Below, in pieces: positions 42,588 through 51,876 of a stretch of DNA of 64,000 bases. Where the stretch lies: positions 1-64,000 of the forward strand of contig JBIQJI010000002.1 in the NCBI GenBank assembly GCA_044507605.1, written 5' to 3'. The notes beneath the pieces are model-generated. The model ran no database searches. It was given only the letters and a program-made list of their open reading frames with translations, and was not told the origin of the DNA. The position numbers and the translations under genes were made by a program. Position 1 is the first letter of the stretch. The number at the start of each line of letters is the position of its first letter. Source of the stretch: Thermopolyspora sp044507605 (GTDB taxonomy: Bacteria > Actinomycetota > Actinomycetes > Streptosporangiales > Streptosporangiaceae).

Positions 42588-43408
42588 GCCGTACCAACCT
42601 CATCGTTGAGTGTGCCAATGGAGGGGGCCCCGAGGAACGCGCCAGGCCCTCGGGGATGTCGATCATGACGCGCACCCCGTGACCGGGGTACGCTCCTTCA
42701 CCCGCAAATATAGGGCATTCCATACGAACCGATCCGGTGGGCCATCGCCCATTTCCGGCACGCGCGCCGCACGAACGATGAGCGGATCACCGATTTCTTT
42801 TCGGTGTTCGGTCGGAAAATCTCGGCCACGTCGTATTTCGGCATCATGCCACTGACGGCGAAGACACCGAAGGGCATGAGGTGACAGTTGACGAGCAGGG
42901 TCACGGCGGGCCGTCAGGGAGGCGGCGGGAGCGAGAGCGGCGAGCGGACCGCGCGCCGCGCCGTCTCGGCGGGGCGCGGATGGCGCCACGGTAACCGTGC
43001 CGGGAGCCTTTTCCCGCGCGGCAAACCGCGAAAATCGCGTGTTGCGCGCGCCATGACCCTCCCTCCGACGGCGAAACGACCGAAACGAACCAGCACCCGA
43101 AACCATCGTCCGGAAATCAGCGCCGGAGGACGATCGTGCTGCCACGCATATGTGTGGTTCGGTCCACCCCATTCAGCGGGAAGGCGGGCTCTCCCCTCTC
43201 TGGAAGTACGGTGTTCGCGCATGCCGCCTGAGGTGGGAGCGGAGCGTGCGCGTGGTCATCGCGGCGGACGCGAGCATGCTGCGCGACGTGCTCGGGCGGT
43301 CGGCGCGGATGCGCGGCCGCCAGGTGGTCGCCGCCTCCAGACCGAAACCAAAATTACACTTTGGTATAATTTTATCGCTAAGATCGGAGGCCTGGGAGTT
43401 GATACGCG
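42588..43408. other. Gene-free region before a TetR gene
   Basis: About 820 bases. Several frames are open by composition only. A 68-codon minus-strand frame (42698-42904, starting MTLLVNCHLMPFGVF) is the least unlikely but has no family or ribosome-binding site. The right end (43345-43385) is AT-rich and contains the promoter and operator of the TetR gene. Confidence 0.4.
43354..43369. promoter_or_regulatory. Candidate TetR operator (TTACACTTTGGTATAA)
   Basis: The site sits 40 bases before the TetR start within AAAATTA...TAATTTT, an inverted pair. It shares TTACACT, the GT step and the AA end (11 of 16 bases) with TTACACTACAGTGCAA upstream of the neighbouring aldo/keto reductase gene. Confidence 0.45.
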
Positions 43409-44026
43409 ATGACCATACGGGAAGCTGCAGCGCCGGAACGTCGCCAGCGGCGATGGCATCAGGTGCATGACAGGCTTTATCAGGCGGCCTGCGAGCTGTT
43501 CCTCGAGAAAGGCTACGCGGGTACGTCGGTGGACGAGATCGCCGAGCGGGCCGATGTGGCCCGCAAGACGGCGTTCAATCACTTTCCGCGCAAGCGGGAC
43601 TTCCTCGGGGAGTGGGGCAGCCGTCGGCGGCGGCAGGTGCGTGCCGTGCTGTCGCCGGTGCTGCTGGCCGATCCGAAGCTCGAAGTCGTGCTGCGGCACT
43701 ACTTCGCCGAGCTGGCCACCATCAATCTGCACCAGCGGGCGTTGACGATCTGCATGTCCTTGGGGTGGCGCGAGTCGGGCGGCCCCTTCGACACCGATCC
43801 CCATGAGCTCGTCGACGTGTTCCGGGGGTTCATCGCCGACGCGGTGGCGCGGGGTGAGCTCTCCGACGCCGTCAACCCTTCGCATCTGGGCACCGTGCTG
43901 TACAGCAGCTACTTCGGCCTGCTCTTCGACTGGTGCGAAGGCACGGTGGACACGCCGCCGTTCGATCTGCACGAGGCGTTCACGCACCTGCTCGACGTCT
44001 TCTTCCGCGGCCTCCCCACCACGTGA
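43409..44026 (+). CDS. TetR-family regulator
   Basis: 205 aa. HTH: AACELFLEKGYAGTSVDEIA, ARKTAFNHFPRKRDFL. The ligand domain ends HEAFTHLLDVFFRGLP. It converges on an aldo/keto reductase gene (55 bases between stops). Related palindromes occur before both genes, so the reductase is its probable target. Confidence 0.92.
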   Translation: MTIREAAAPERRQRRWHQVHDRLYQAACELFLEKGYAGTSVDEIAERADVARKTAFNHFPRKRDFLGEWGSRRRRQVRAVLSPVLLADPKLEVVLRHYFAELATINLHQRALTICMSLGWRESGGPFDTDPHELVDVFRGFIADAVARGELSDAVNPSHLGTVLYSSYFGLLFDWCEGTVDTPPFDLHEAFTHLLDVFFRGLPTT

Positions 44027-44081
44027 CCTGCGCCCGGTCGCCGCCGGGCCGTCGACCCGCTTCGCAGCGCCGAGCACCGGG

Positions 44082-44948
44082 TCAACCGCCGATCCTGTCA
44101 AGTTCGGCCACGTCGTCGGCGGACAGCGTGAGGGCCGCGCCGGACACGTTCTCGCGGAGATGGTCGATCGACGAGGTGCCGGGAATGAGCAGGATGTTCG
44201 GCGACCGCTGGAGCAACCACGCGAGCGCGACGGACATCGGCGTCGCGTGCAGGCGGGCCGCGACGGACGACAGGGCGTCCGACTGCAACGGGGTGAATCC
44301 GCCGAGCGGGAAGAACGGCACGTAGGCGATGCCGTCCGCGGCCAGCCGATCGATCAGGGCGTCGTCGTGGCGGACGACGAGGTTGTACATGTTCTGCACG
44401 CAGACGATGGTGCCCATCGACCGCGCCTCGGCGACCTGTTCCGCCGTCGCGTTGCTCACGCCCAGGTGCCGGATCAGCCCCTTCTCCTGCAACTCGAGGA
44501 GAGTCCCGAACGCCTCCTCGACCGGCTCGGGCACGGTGCCCTCGGCGTCGCCCAGCCTCAGGTTGACCAGGTCCAGCACGTCGACCCCCAGCGTTTCGAG
44601 GTTGGCGTGCACCTGCTTCCTGATGCTCTCGGGGTCCCGGGCCGGCGGCCAGCCGCCCCGCTCGTCGCGAAACGCGCCCACCTTCGTCGCGATGTGCAGC
44701 GACTCGGGGTAGGGGTGCAGCGCCTCGCGAATGAGTTCGTTGGTCACGTGCGGGCCGTACGCGTCGCTGGTGTCGATGTGCGTGATGCCGAGCCGGACGG
44801 CCTCGCGCAGCACGGCGATCGCCGCGTCGCGGTCGGCCGGCGGACCCATGACCCCGGGGCCGGCGAGCTGCATCGCCCCGTAGCCGAACCGGGTGAGGCT
44901 CATCCCACCCGGATTCCACGTGCCGCCGGGAAGGGATCCAGAAGTCAT
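44082..44948 (-). CDS. Aldo/keto reductase
   Basis: 288 aa. The catalytic tetrad is visible: Asp in GITHIDTSDAYG with Tyr, Lys in IATKVGA; the usual His of the family (LHWP) is replaced in DLVNLRLGD, as in some class members. GLIRHLGVSNATAEQV and the NADPH site ILLIPGTSSIDHLREN are standard. It reduces carbonyls with NADPH. Overlapping palindromes at 45003-45026 lie 55-78 bases upstream, suggesting induction through the nearby TetR protein. Confidence 0.92.
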   Translation of the reverse strand: MTSGSLPGGTWNPGGMSLTRFGYGAMQLAGPGVMGPPADRDAAIAVLREAVRLGITHIDTSDAYGPHVTNELIREALHPYPESLHIATKVGAFRDERGGWPPARDPESIRKQVHANLETLGVDVLDLVNLRLGDAEGTVPEPVEEAFGTLLELQEKGLIRHLGVSNATAEQVAEARSMGTIVCVQNMYNLVVRHDDALIDRLAADGIAYVPFFPLGGFTPLQSDALSSVAARLHATPMSVALAWLLQRSPNILLIPGTSSIDHLRENVSGAALTLSADDVAELDRIGG

Positions 44949-45002
44949 TCGCGCACCTGCTTTCCGTCTTCCGTCGTGGACCGTTGCCAGATCGTCACTC
45001 GC

Positions 45003-45026
45003 GTGTAAGTTTACACTACAGTGCAA
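45003..45026. promoter_or_regulatory. Overlapping palindromes upstream of the aldo/keto reductase gene
   Basis: GTGTAA-GT-TTACAC (45003-45016) overlaps TTACACTACAGTGCAA (45011-45026, containing CACT-AC-AGTG). The second resembles the site before the TetR gene at 43354-43369. Confidence 0.5.
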
Positions 45027-45161
45027 GTACGCTGCCGAGACAGGAGCACGGCCCCGCACTGGCGCCGTTCGCGACGAACGCCTCCCACGTATTCCGACCG
45101 GCCCCCGCCGATCTGGAGCTGCCGGCTGCTGCAGCGGCGGTTCTTTCCCGAAAGGGAATCA

Positions 45162-46067
45162 ATGTTTCCGAACCGGATCGTCCCGCTGGTGGTCCTGCTC
45201 GGCATCTGCTGGGCCGCACGGTGGCTCCTGTGGCCGCTGGCGCTGTACTACTTCGCGCGCAGCGCCCGGCTCCTCGTCTGGTGGCTGTTTCGCGAAAAGA
45301 CCGCCCCGGACCTGTACGACCCGGCGGTGATGCGCGTCAAGCGGCTGCGGACATGGGCGGCGCTCGCGACCTCCATCGCGGCCGCGGGCTTCTACACGTC
45401 CTTCGGGGACTTCGTCGCGGACAAGATCCTCGTATTGCTGCAGACGCTGTTGTTGACGACCTGGCTGTTCGCCGCCGGCGCGGCCGTCGCCGTCGCGATC
45501 CTCATCCGCTGCGCGCCGCGCGGCGAGCGCCGGGGCCTGCCGGACAATGCGGCCGAGGCGGTGCTCGGCTGGCTCATCCTCGTCTCCCTGCTGGCATCGA
45601 CCATGGCCGTACAGACCGGCTTCGGCCTGGCCACCGTGCACCCTGCGCTCCCTGCCCTGGTGACCGGCATCCTGGTCTGGGAGCTCTTCGCGATCAACGG
45701 AGTGTCCGACGGGCTGCCACCGGCGATCGCGTACCCGATGTCCCTCGGCGGCCCGATCACGGTGTACCGCCATCGCGTGGTGGGAGATCCACCGGTTGCG
45801 CACCGAGCACGGGGTGACCCTCCGCGGAGGCCGGGCGGTCACCCGCGCAGTGACGTCGTCTTCAACCGCGGCGACGCCTTGATCTCCGCCTCCGTGAACC
45901 TCTCGGTCACCCACCCGCCGCGCGCGAACAGCCTGGTCTGGTCGGCGTGGTGCGGCGACGTCGGGTCGGCCGACAGGGAGTACGTCACGACGGTGCGGGC
46001 GCGCGGCCCGTCCGGGGTCAGCTCCACGGCCATCAGGAAGCTGGAGCCGGTGTCGACGTCCGGGTAG
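45162..46067 (+). CDS. Integral membrane protein, unknown family
   Basis: 301 codons from ATG 45162 (AGGGA 5 bases upstream). Helices are at about residues 6-32, 66-85, 90-115, 128-150 and 155-175 (LVVLLGICWAARWLLWPLAL, LQTLLLTTWLFAAGAAVAV, LGWLILVSLLASTMAV). After about residue 205 (GGPITVYRHR) the chain loses membrane character and runs antisense through the end of the penicillin acylase gene, which is improbable. In the next frame the text reads AWWEIHRLRTEHGVTLRGGR and ends at about 45881, so a frameshift near 45770 is likely and the true protein shorter. Function unknown. Confidence 0.6.
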   Translation: MFPNRIVPLVVLLGICWAARWLLWPLALYYFARSARLLVWWLFREKTAPDLYDPAVMRVKRLRTWAALATSIAAAGFYTSFGDFVADKILVLLQTLLLTTWLFAAGAAVAVAILIRCAPRGERRGLPDNAAEAVLGWLILVSLLASTMAVQTGFGLATVHPALPALVTGILVWELFAINGVSDGLPPAIAYPMSLGGPITVYRHRVVGDPPVAHRARGDPPRRPGGHPRSDVVFNRGDALISASVNLSVTHPPRANSLVWSAWCGDVGSADREYVTTVRARGPSGVSSTAIRKLEPVSTSG

Positions 46068-48242
46068 CGGCCCTGCTCGCTCAGCGGCCCCCCGGTGCGG
46101 ATCCGGTCGAAGCAGCCCTCCCCCTCGGTGCAGCCCGGCACGGGGACCGCGCCGTACCGCTGCGCCTGCCCCGGCGTGAGGGTCAGCGGGATGTGGTGGG
46201 CCGTGAAGAACCGCACGGCGTCGGCCAGCGCCACCTGCACGGCCGGGTCGGCTGTGTCGAGCCCGCGCGGCGTGGTGAGCGGGTGCTTCGGATCGAACGG
46301 CACCTTCCACCAGCTCTTCGGCGGGGCCATGGAGCCGTCGGGCAGGGTGCGCGGGCGGCCCAGGTTCTGGTAGAACTCGCGCCACAGGATCGCGCCGCGG
46401 CTGTCGAGGCGGGCCCGGCCGTCCCAGGCCGCCAGGGTGGCGCAGGCCCGGCGCACATCGACCTTCGCGCCGTCGCTCGCCGTCATCACGGGATCGGCCC
46501 GGCACAGGGCGCGCAGCCCCGGGCGGAGCAGCTCGGCGCTCAGGTTGCGCTTGCCGACGGCCGTCCGCTGCAGGGTTCGAGCGTGAAGCCGGGCGCGCCG
46601 AGCCCGTCGTCCCCCGACAGCCGCTGGGCGATCATGTCGAGCCCGACCCTGGTGCGCAGGTCCGGTTCCCGGCCGACCGGGCCGTAGATGTGCGGATAGC
46701 CGGTGATCGGGGCCTTGGGGTTGCTCAGCCAGGGGGCGCCGTTGGCGTTGGTCACGTAGTCGTCGCGGGTCAGGCGGGGCTGGGCGGCGGGGCCGAAGAT
46801 GCCGGGCTCGATGGCGTCCGGGTCCCGGCCCCACAGGCAGGCCGAGGTCGAGCCGTCCAGGATGAGCATCCTGGGGTCGTCTTCCGCGCGGCAGCGCTTC
46901 GCCTGCTCGTCGGTGACGTGCGGCACCACCGAGGCGTCGGCGAAGTACGTGTGGCCGCCGGAGTCGGCCGCGATCGTGTAGACGAACGGCATGCCCTGGT
47001 AGGTGTCCTGGACGCGCCGCAGCCCCGCCACGTCGCGCGCGGTGCCCATGGCCAGCCACTCGTCGGCGAACCGCAGGTTCGCGACATTGGCGTCGGCCAG
47101 GGCCGGCGCCGTCTCGTCCGTCCAGTCCTTCGCCAGCACCGGGCCGTACCTGGAGGTGTACAGGGTGGTGGTGACGATGCCGGGCACGCCTTTCTCGTCC
47201 CGGACCGTGACCGACACCTCCTGCCGGCCCATCGGCTCGGGCCGGCCGTCCACCAGGTACGTGGTCCGCTGTCCGGGCACCAGCTTCAGGCGGTACACGG
47301 TGAACCGCTGGGCGTGGGAGACGGTGTGCGTCCAGGCCAGGCTCGCGTTGTGGCCGATCTGCACCATGGGCGTGCCGTACAGGCTGCCGCCCGACACGTC
47401 GAAGACGCCCGGGATGGTCAGCTGCACCTGGTAGAAGCGGCGGATCCCGTTCCACGGGAAGTGGGGATCGGCCAGCAGCATGCCGTCGCCGTCGCGGGTG
47501 GCCTCGCGCCCGAAAGCGAACCCGTTGCTGCCCGGAGGATTCGCCGTCTTCGCGGGTGGCGTCTCGGCGGAGGGCGTCTCGGCGGAGTCCTTCGCGTCCG
47601 GCCGGTCCGGCTCCTCGTCGTCCTGCCGCTGCCGCGCCTGCCCGGAGGCGGCGATGGCCTCCCGGAACGCCGAGCTGCCGGCCAGGCGGCCCAGATCGAG
47701 CAGGTTCATCCAGACGTCGGTGGCGGTGATGGGGCCGACCCACTCCTTGCCCCGGCAGGCCGGGTCGGGCAGCCGGTCCACCCCGGTGTCGCTCAGGTAG
47801 CGGTTGAAGCCGGCCACGTAGCCGTTCACGAGCGCGCGCAGGTCGGCGCTGGGGCCGTACGGCGCGGGGCGGGCCAGGATCCGGCGCAGCACGCCGGACG
47901 CCTTGACGCTCTGGTAGTACACGTCGCTGGCCAGGTTGGGGATCGGGTCGGAGTGGTCGTCCGACATCGCCTTCGGGCCGAAGTACCGCGACCGCTCGCC
48001 GCGCAGGGTGAGCACCCACGAGGCCATGACGCACAGATCGTCCTGCGCGAAGGCGTAGCCGTATCCGTAGCCGAGGCCGCCGAAGTCCTTCGCCAGGATG
48101 TGCGGGACGCCGTACTCGGTGCGTCTGATGTCGGCGGCGTAGCGGCCTTCGTCGGCCCCCCGGGGGCGGGCGCCGTGAGGAGGGCGCCGGCGAGCGCCAC
48201 CGCGAAGGGCACGGCCAGTCGCCTGGCCCAGGTCGTGATCAT
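45839..48242 (-). pseudogene. Penicillin acylase family N-terminal hydrolase, two frameshifts
   Basis: About 800 codons. From ATG 48242 a signal peptide is coded (RLAVPFAVALAGALLTAPAP). At a run of six G (plus-strand C, 48156-48161) the frame shifts by one; a seventh G would join it to RRTEYGVPHILAKDFGGLGY. The body contains the autocleavage site PGSNGFAFG, whose Ser becomes the N-terminal nucleophile of the beta chain, then GHNASLAWTHTVS. A second shift near 46572 separates DGLGAPGFTLEP from LQRTAVGKRNLSAELL. The family hydrolyses beta-lactam side chains, acyl-homoserine lactones or lipopeptides outside the cell. It follows the ABC permease by 6 bases. The shifts could be real or sequencing errors. 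Confidence 0.85.
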
Positions 48243-48248
48243 GGGGTC

Positions 48249-50564
48249 CTATTCGAAGCGGGCGTTGTCGGGGGCCGTCACGCGCTTGAGCAGCGGCAGG
48301 CCGGCGAGGATCACCAGCAGGGCGGCCAGCAGCCCGCCTGCGACGGTCAGGAAGTAGCCGGGGCCGGGCAGCGCCACCGGGGCGCTCCTGATCTCCAGCT
48401 GGGCGGTCATCGGCTCGGCGACGCCGAAGCCGGCGGCGGCGGCCACCACGGCGGCCAGCAGCATGGGGACCGCGGTCTCCAGCAGCAGCACCCTGGCCAG
48501 GGTCCGGGTCGGCGTGCCCGACAGCCGCAGCAGCGTGAACGGCTGCCTGCGCTCCACCACGCCGCCGGCCACCGCCACCAGCAGGCTGCAGCCCGCCACC
48601 AGCAGGGTCAGCGCGACGATGACCAGCGCGACCCGCTCGACCTGATCGAGCAGCACCGCGCGGATCTGCGCGACCTCGGCGAACGTCAGGGGCGTTTCCG
48701 CGCTGCCGGAGCGGCCGACGTACGGGGTGAGCAGGGTGCGGATCTGTTCCCGGACGGCCGGGTCGGGCACGCGGATCAGCACCGCCGCCAGGGGCAGGCC
48801 GGCCGTGGCCGCCTTGGCGTTCCCACCCGAGCCGGCGGGGTCGCCGGACGTGGCCGGGTTCGACGGGTCCACCATCGGCAGGAAACGGTCGATGGACAGC
48901 ATGTTGTCGCTGCTCAGCAGCCGGTTGAAGTCGACCTGCACCGCGCGGGCGCCCGGGCGGCACCGGCCGAGCACCGGAAAGCGGGCCAGATCGTCGCAGT
49001 CGACCACCTGCGCGAGCAGGAAGTCGAGCCGGCAGCCGGGGCCGGGGTCGCACGACGGCATGTCCTTGGGCCAGGGCGGCGTGTCGGCTCTGCGCCAGAT
49101 GGGCAGCACCTCGACGCCGTGGTGGGCGCGCACCTTGGCGAGCAGTTCGGCCGCCGTGGCGGGCGGCAGCGGCACGCCGGGGATGTCCTCGGCGTACCCG
49201 AACGACGCCCGCATGACGGCGTTGAGCGTGCCGCCGCCCGCCGCCTGCTGGCCGGCGACGACCGCGGGGACGATGCCGGCGACGGCCGTGCCGATGAAGA
49301 CCGCAAGCACGATCCCGTTCACCGGCCGGAACGCCGCCTTCGGGTCGGCCGCCAGCCGCCGCGCGGCCAGCAGCGTCGCCGCGCCGCGCGTGACCCGGGC
49401 GGCCAGCCGCGCCGCCAGCATCGTCAGCCACGGGCCCGCCACCACCAGCCCGACCATGATCAGCGCCAGGCCGATGTCGACGAGCACCGCGATGGGGTCC
49501 CTGCCGTTCGCGAACACCGGGCCCATGAACAGCCCCAGCCCCGCCAGGAGCGGCAGCAGCCGCCACCAGCCGGGGGCGGCGGCCCGCACCTTGCGCGCCG
49601 CGCCGAGCGGCGTGATCCGGACCCGGCGCAGCGACCACAGGGCCGCCCCGGCTGCGGCGAGCGGCACGCCCACGACCACGGCGGCGTACTGGAGCGCGGT
49701 GGGCGCGACCAGGTCGGGGAAGAAGCGGGAGCCGGTGACGGCGACACCGGCCAGGGCCGGCCGCACCGCCTGGAATGCCGCGATGCCCACGAGCGCGCCC
49801 AGCAGCGCGCCGAGCGCGGAGTCGACCGAGGCGATCACGTTGATCTGCCGCGCCGTCGCGCCCGCCAGCCTGATCGCCGCGAAACGCGCCTCGCGGCGGG
49901 CGGCGGCCAGGCGGGTGGCCGTGCCGATGAGGACGAGCATCGGGAAGATCAGGCCGATGGCGGCGATACCGAAGCCGTGCTCGTACAGGGCGGCGGTGTC
50001 GTCTTCGGGCGGGGTCGTGGCGACCGTGTCGACGGCCACGGTGCCGCTCATGGCCGCCACGTCGGCGGGAGTGCGGCCGACGACGACCACCAGATCGTCG
50101 GGGCCCGACAGCGCCGCCCGGCCCACCAGGCCGGCGCGGGTGCCGGGGAACCGGTCGGCGAGCTGATCGCGCGGCACGGAGTCCATCAGCCGGGCCAGCG
50201 CGGGCGATGCGTAGTAGCGGCCCGCGCCGGGCAGCGCGGCGAGGCCGGGCATGGCCGGGGTGGGTGCGCCCGGGTCGAGGACCGCGACGTCGAGCCGCTT
50301 GATCGGGCGGCCGTCGTAGGAGTCCTGCCGCACGTTCCACAGCACCGCCCCCGGGGTCGCCCCCAGCGCCCAGCCCGACGGCGCGGAGCCGGTCGTGCAC
50401 TCCCAGCACGGGCGATCGGCCGTGGCCCGGAAGGCGTTGAACAGCGCCACCGTCGACAGCAGCACCGTCACCCCCAGCGCGACGGCGATCGTGACGGCCG
50501 CCAGCCGGCCGGCCGCCTCGCGGCCGCCGCGCAACGACAGCCGCAGGCCCAGCCAGAGCGTCAT
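48249..50564 (-). CDS. ABC transporter permease, MacB/FtsX type
   Basis: 771 aa. An N-terminal helix (LAAVTIAVALGVTVLLSTVAL) is followed by a large extracytoplasmic domain and groups of helices, with two FtsX-like blocks (IGLIFPMLVLIGTATRLAAA with RLAGATARQI, and VALVIVALTLLVAGCSLLVA with FTLLRLSGTPTRTLARVL). This is the duplicated, about 800-residue permease used for export of peptides, lipids or antibiotics. The start overlaps the ATPase stop by ATGA. Confidence 0.9.
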   Translation of the reverse strand: MTLWLGLRLSLRGGREAAGRLAAVTIAVALGVTVLLSTVALFNAFRATADRPCWECTTGSAPSGWALGATPGAVLWNVRQDSYDGRPIKRLDVAVLDPGAPTPAMPGLAALPGAGRYYASPALARLMDSVPRDQLADRFPGTRAGLVGRAALSGPDDLVVVVGRTPADVAAMSGTVAVDTVATTPPEDDTAALYEHGFGIAAIGLIFPMLVLIGTATRLAAARREARFAAIRLAGATARQINVIASVDSALGALLGALVGIAAFQAVRPALAGVAVTGSRFFPDLVAPTALQYAAVVVGVPLAAAGAALWSLRRVRITPLGAARKVRAAAPGWWRLLPLLAGLGLFMGPVFANGRDPIAVLVDIGLALIMVGLVVAGPWLTMLAARLAARVTRGAATLLAARRLAADPKAAFRPVNGIVLAVFIGTAVAGIVPAVVAGQQAAGGGTLNAVMRASFGYAEDIPGVPLPPATAAELLAKVRAHHGVEVLPIWRRADTPPWPKDMPSCDPGPGCRLDFLLAQVVDCDDLARFPVLGRCRPGARAVQVDFNRLLSSDNMLSIDRFLPMVDPSNPATSGDPAGSGGNAKAATAGLPLAAVLIRVPDPAVREQIRTLLTPYVGRSGSAETPLTFAEVAQIRAVLLDQVERVALVIVALTLLVAGCSLLVAVAGGVVERRQPFTLLRLSGTPTRTLARVLLLETAVPMLLAAVVAAAAGFGVAEPMTAQLEIRSAPVALPGPGYFLTVAGGLLAALLVILAGLPLLKRVTAPDNARFE

Positions 50565-51271
50565 CGGACGACCTCGCCGACGTACGGGTCGGTGACGCTG
50601 CCGTCGCGCACGATGACCTCCCGGGCGGCGCAGGCGGCGACCCGGGCGTCGTGGGTCACCACGACCACGGTCGTGCCCTCCTCGCGGGCCAGGCCGACGA
50701 GCAACTCCATGACCCTCTCGCCGGTGAACGAGTCGAGCGCGCCGGTCGGCTCGTCGGCGAAGACGACCCTGGGCCGGGTCACCAGCGCCCTGGCGATGGC
50801 CACCCGCTGCGCCTGCCCGCCCGACAGCTCGCCGCTGCGCCGCCGGCTCAGATCGTCCAGCTCCAGCCGCCGCAGCCAGTCGTCCGCCCGCCGGTACGCC
50901 TGCTTGCGCCCCATCTTGCCGAGCAGCAGGGGCAGGGCGACGTTGTCGGCCACCGTGAGCTCCGGCACCAGCTGGCCGAACTGGAAAACGAACCCGAACG
51001 CGGTGCGGCGCAGCTCCGACCGGACCGCATCGGGCAGCGTGTCGAGCCGCCGCCCCTCGAACCACACCTCGCCCGTGTCGGGGGTGAGGATGCCGGCCAG
51101 GCAGTGCAGCAGCGTGGATTTGCCGGAACCGCTCGGGCCCATGATCGCCAGGATCTCGCCCGCCGCGACGGACAGGCTCGCCTCGCGCAGCGCCTGCGTC
51201 CGGCCGTAGGAGCGGCCGATGGACCGGGCCTCCAGCAGCGGGCCCGGCACGGCGGAGACGCCGGCGGTCAT
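50561..51271 (-). CDS. ABC transporter ATPase, LolD/MacB type
   Basis: 236 aa. Walker A is MGPSGSGKSTLL, the signature RSGELSGGQAQRVAIARAL, Walker B RVVFADEPTGALD, and the switch His in VVVTHDARVA. Partner of the permease directly downstream. It overlaps the PadR gene (TCATGA) by 4 bases, so regulator, ATPase, permease and acylase form one operon. Confidence 0.95.
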   Translation of the reverse strand: MTAGVSAVPGPLLEARSIGRSYGRTQALREASLSVAAGEILAIMGPSGSGKSTLLHCLAGILTPDTGEVWFEGRRLDTLPDAVRSELRRTAFGFVFQFGQLVPELTVADNVALPLLLGKMGRKQAYRRADDWLRRLELDDLSRRRSGELSGGQAQRVAIARALVTRPRVVFADEPTGALDSFTGERVMELLVGLAREEGTTVVVVTHDARVAACAAREVIVRDGSVTDPYVGEVVR

Positions 51272-51795
51272 GAGCGGCGCACCGTTTCGGCCAGCGCGCC
51301 CAGCCGCGCCGTGGTCATGTCGATCCAGCGCAGATCGGCCTCAAGGTGGAACAGGGCGTGATCGGCCAGCAGCGTGTCGACGATGGAGTCACCGCGTTTG
51401 ATCTCCGCCAGCTCGCGCATGCGCCGCATGTGGGTGGCCCGCTGCGTGTCGAGGTAGCTTCGCGCGTCGCGGCCCAGCATCAGGGCCAGCACGACCTTCG
51501 TGAACAGCACCGTCTGCAGGAACGGCTCGGCCGGCACCGGCTCGGTCAGCCACTTCGCCACCTCCTGCCGGCCCAGCGGGGTGATGGCGTAGCGCTTGCG
51601 GTCGGGGCCGTCGCCGGGCTCGCTCTGACCGGCGGTGACCTTGCCGTCCCTGGCCAGCCGCCCGAGCGTCGCATAGACCTGCCCGAACGGGAGCGGCTTG
51701 CCCCTGCCGAAGTAACTGTCGTAGTCGCGCTTCAGGTCGTAGCCGTGGCTGGGTTCACGATCGAGGAGGCCCAGCAGCGCCAGGGAGACTGTCAT
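51268..51795 (-). CDS. PadR-family regulator
   Basis: 175 aa from ATG 51795; an upstream start at 51849 would add 18 hydrophobic residues and is less likely. The winged helix is SLALLGLLDREPSHGYDLKR, FGRGKPLPFGQVYATLGRLA, with the wing PDRKRYAITPLGRQE. A C-terminal helical dimerisation domain follows. PadR repressors of this size typically control an adjacent multidrug ABC exporter and themselves. Two direct repeats lie in the promoter. Confidence 0.92.
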   Translation of the reverse strand: MTVSLALLGLLDREPSHGYDLKRDYDSYFGRGKPLPFGQVYATLGRLARDGKVTAGQSEPGDGPDRKRYAITPLGRQEVAKWLTEPVPAEPFLQTVLFTKVVLALMLGRDARSYLDTQRATHMRRMRELAEIKRGDSIVDTLLADHALFHLEADLRWIDMTTARLGALAETVRRS

Positions 51796-51810
51796 GGCGC
51801 CCACTACAAA

Positions 51811-51834
51811 CCGAGCGTATATACCGAGTGTATA
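51811..51834. promoter_or_regulatory. Direct repeat in the PadR operon promoter
   Basis: CCGAGCGTATA (51811-51821) and CCGAGTGTATA (51824-51834) are 11-base repeats 13 bases apart, 16-40 bases before the PadR start. They overlap TATA-rich sequence that is likely the -10 region; a plausible PadR operator. Confidence 0.5.
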
Positions 51835-51876
51835 GATCCCCATTTTCACTCGTCGATCCGATGGCCGTGATCGGGG

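Noticed and set aside
42888..43412. Plus-strand open frame of 174 codons before the TetR gene
   Set aside because: Arg/Gly-rich random-looking product that overlaps the TetR start and its operator region.
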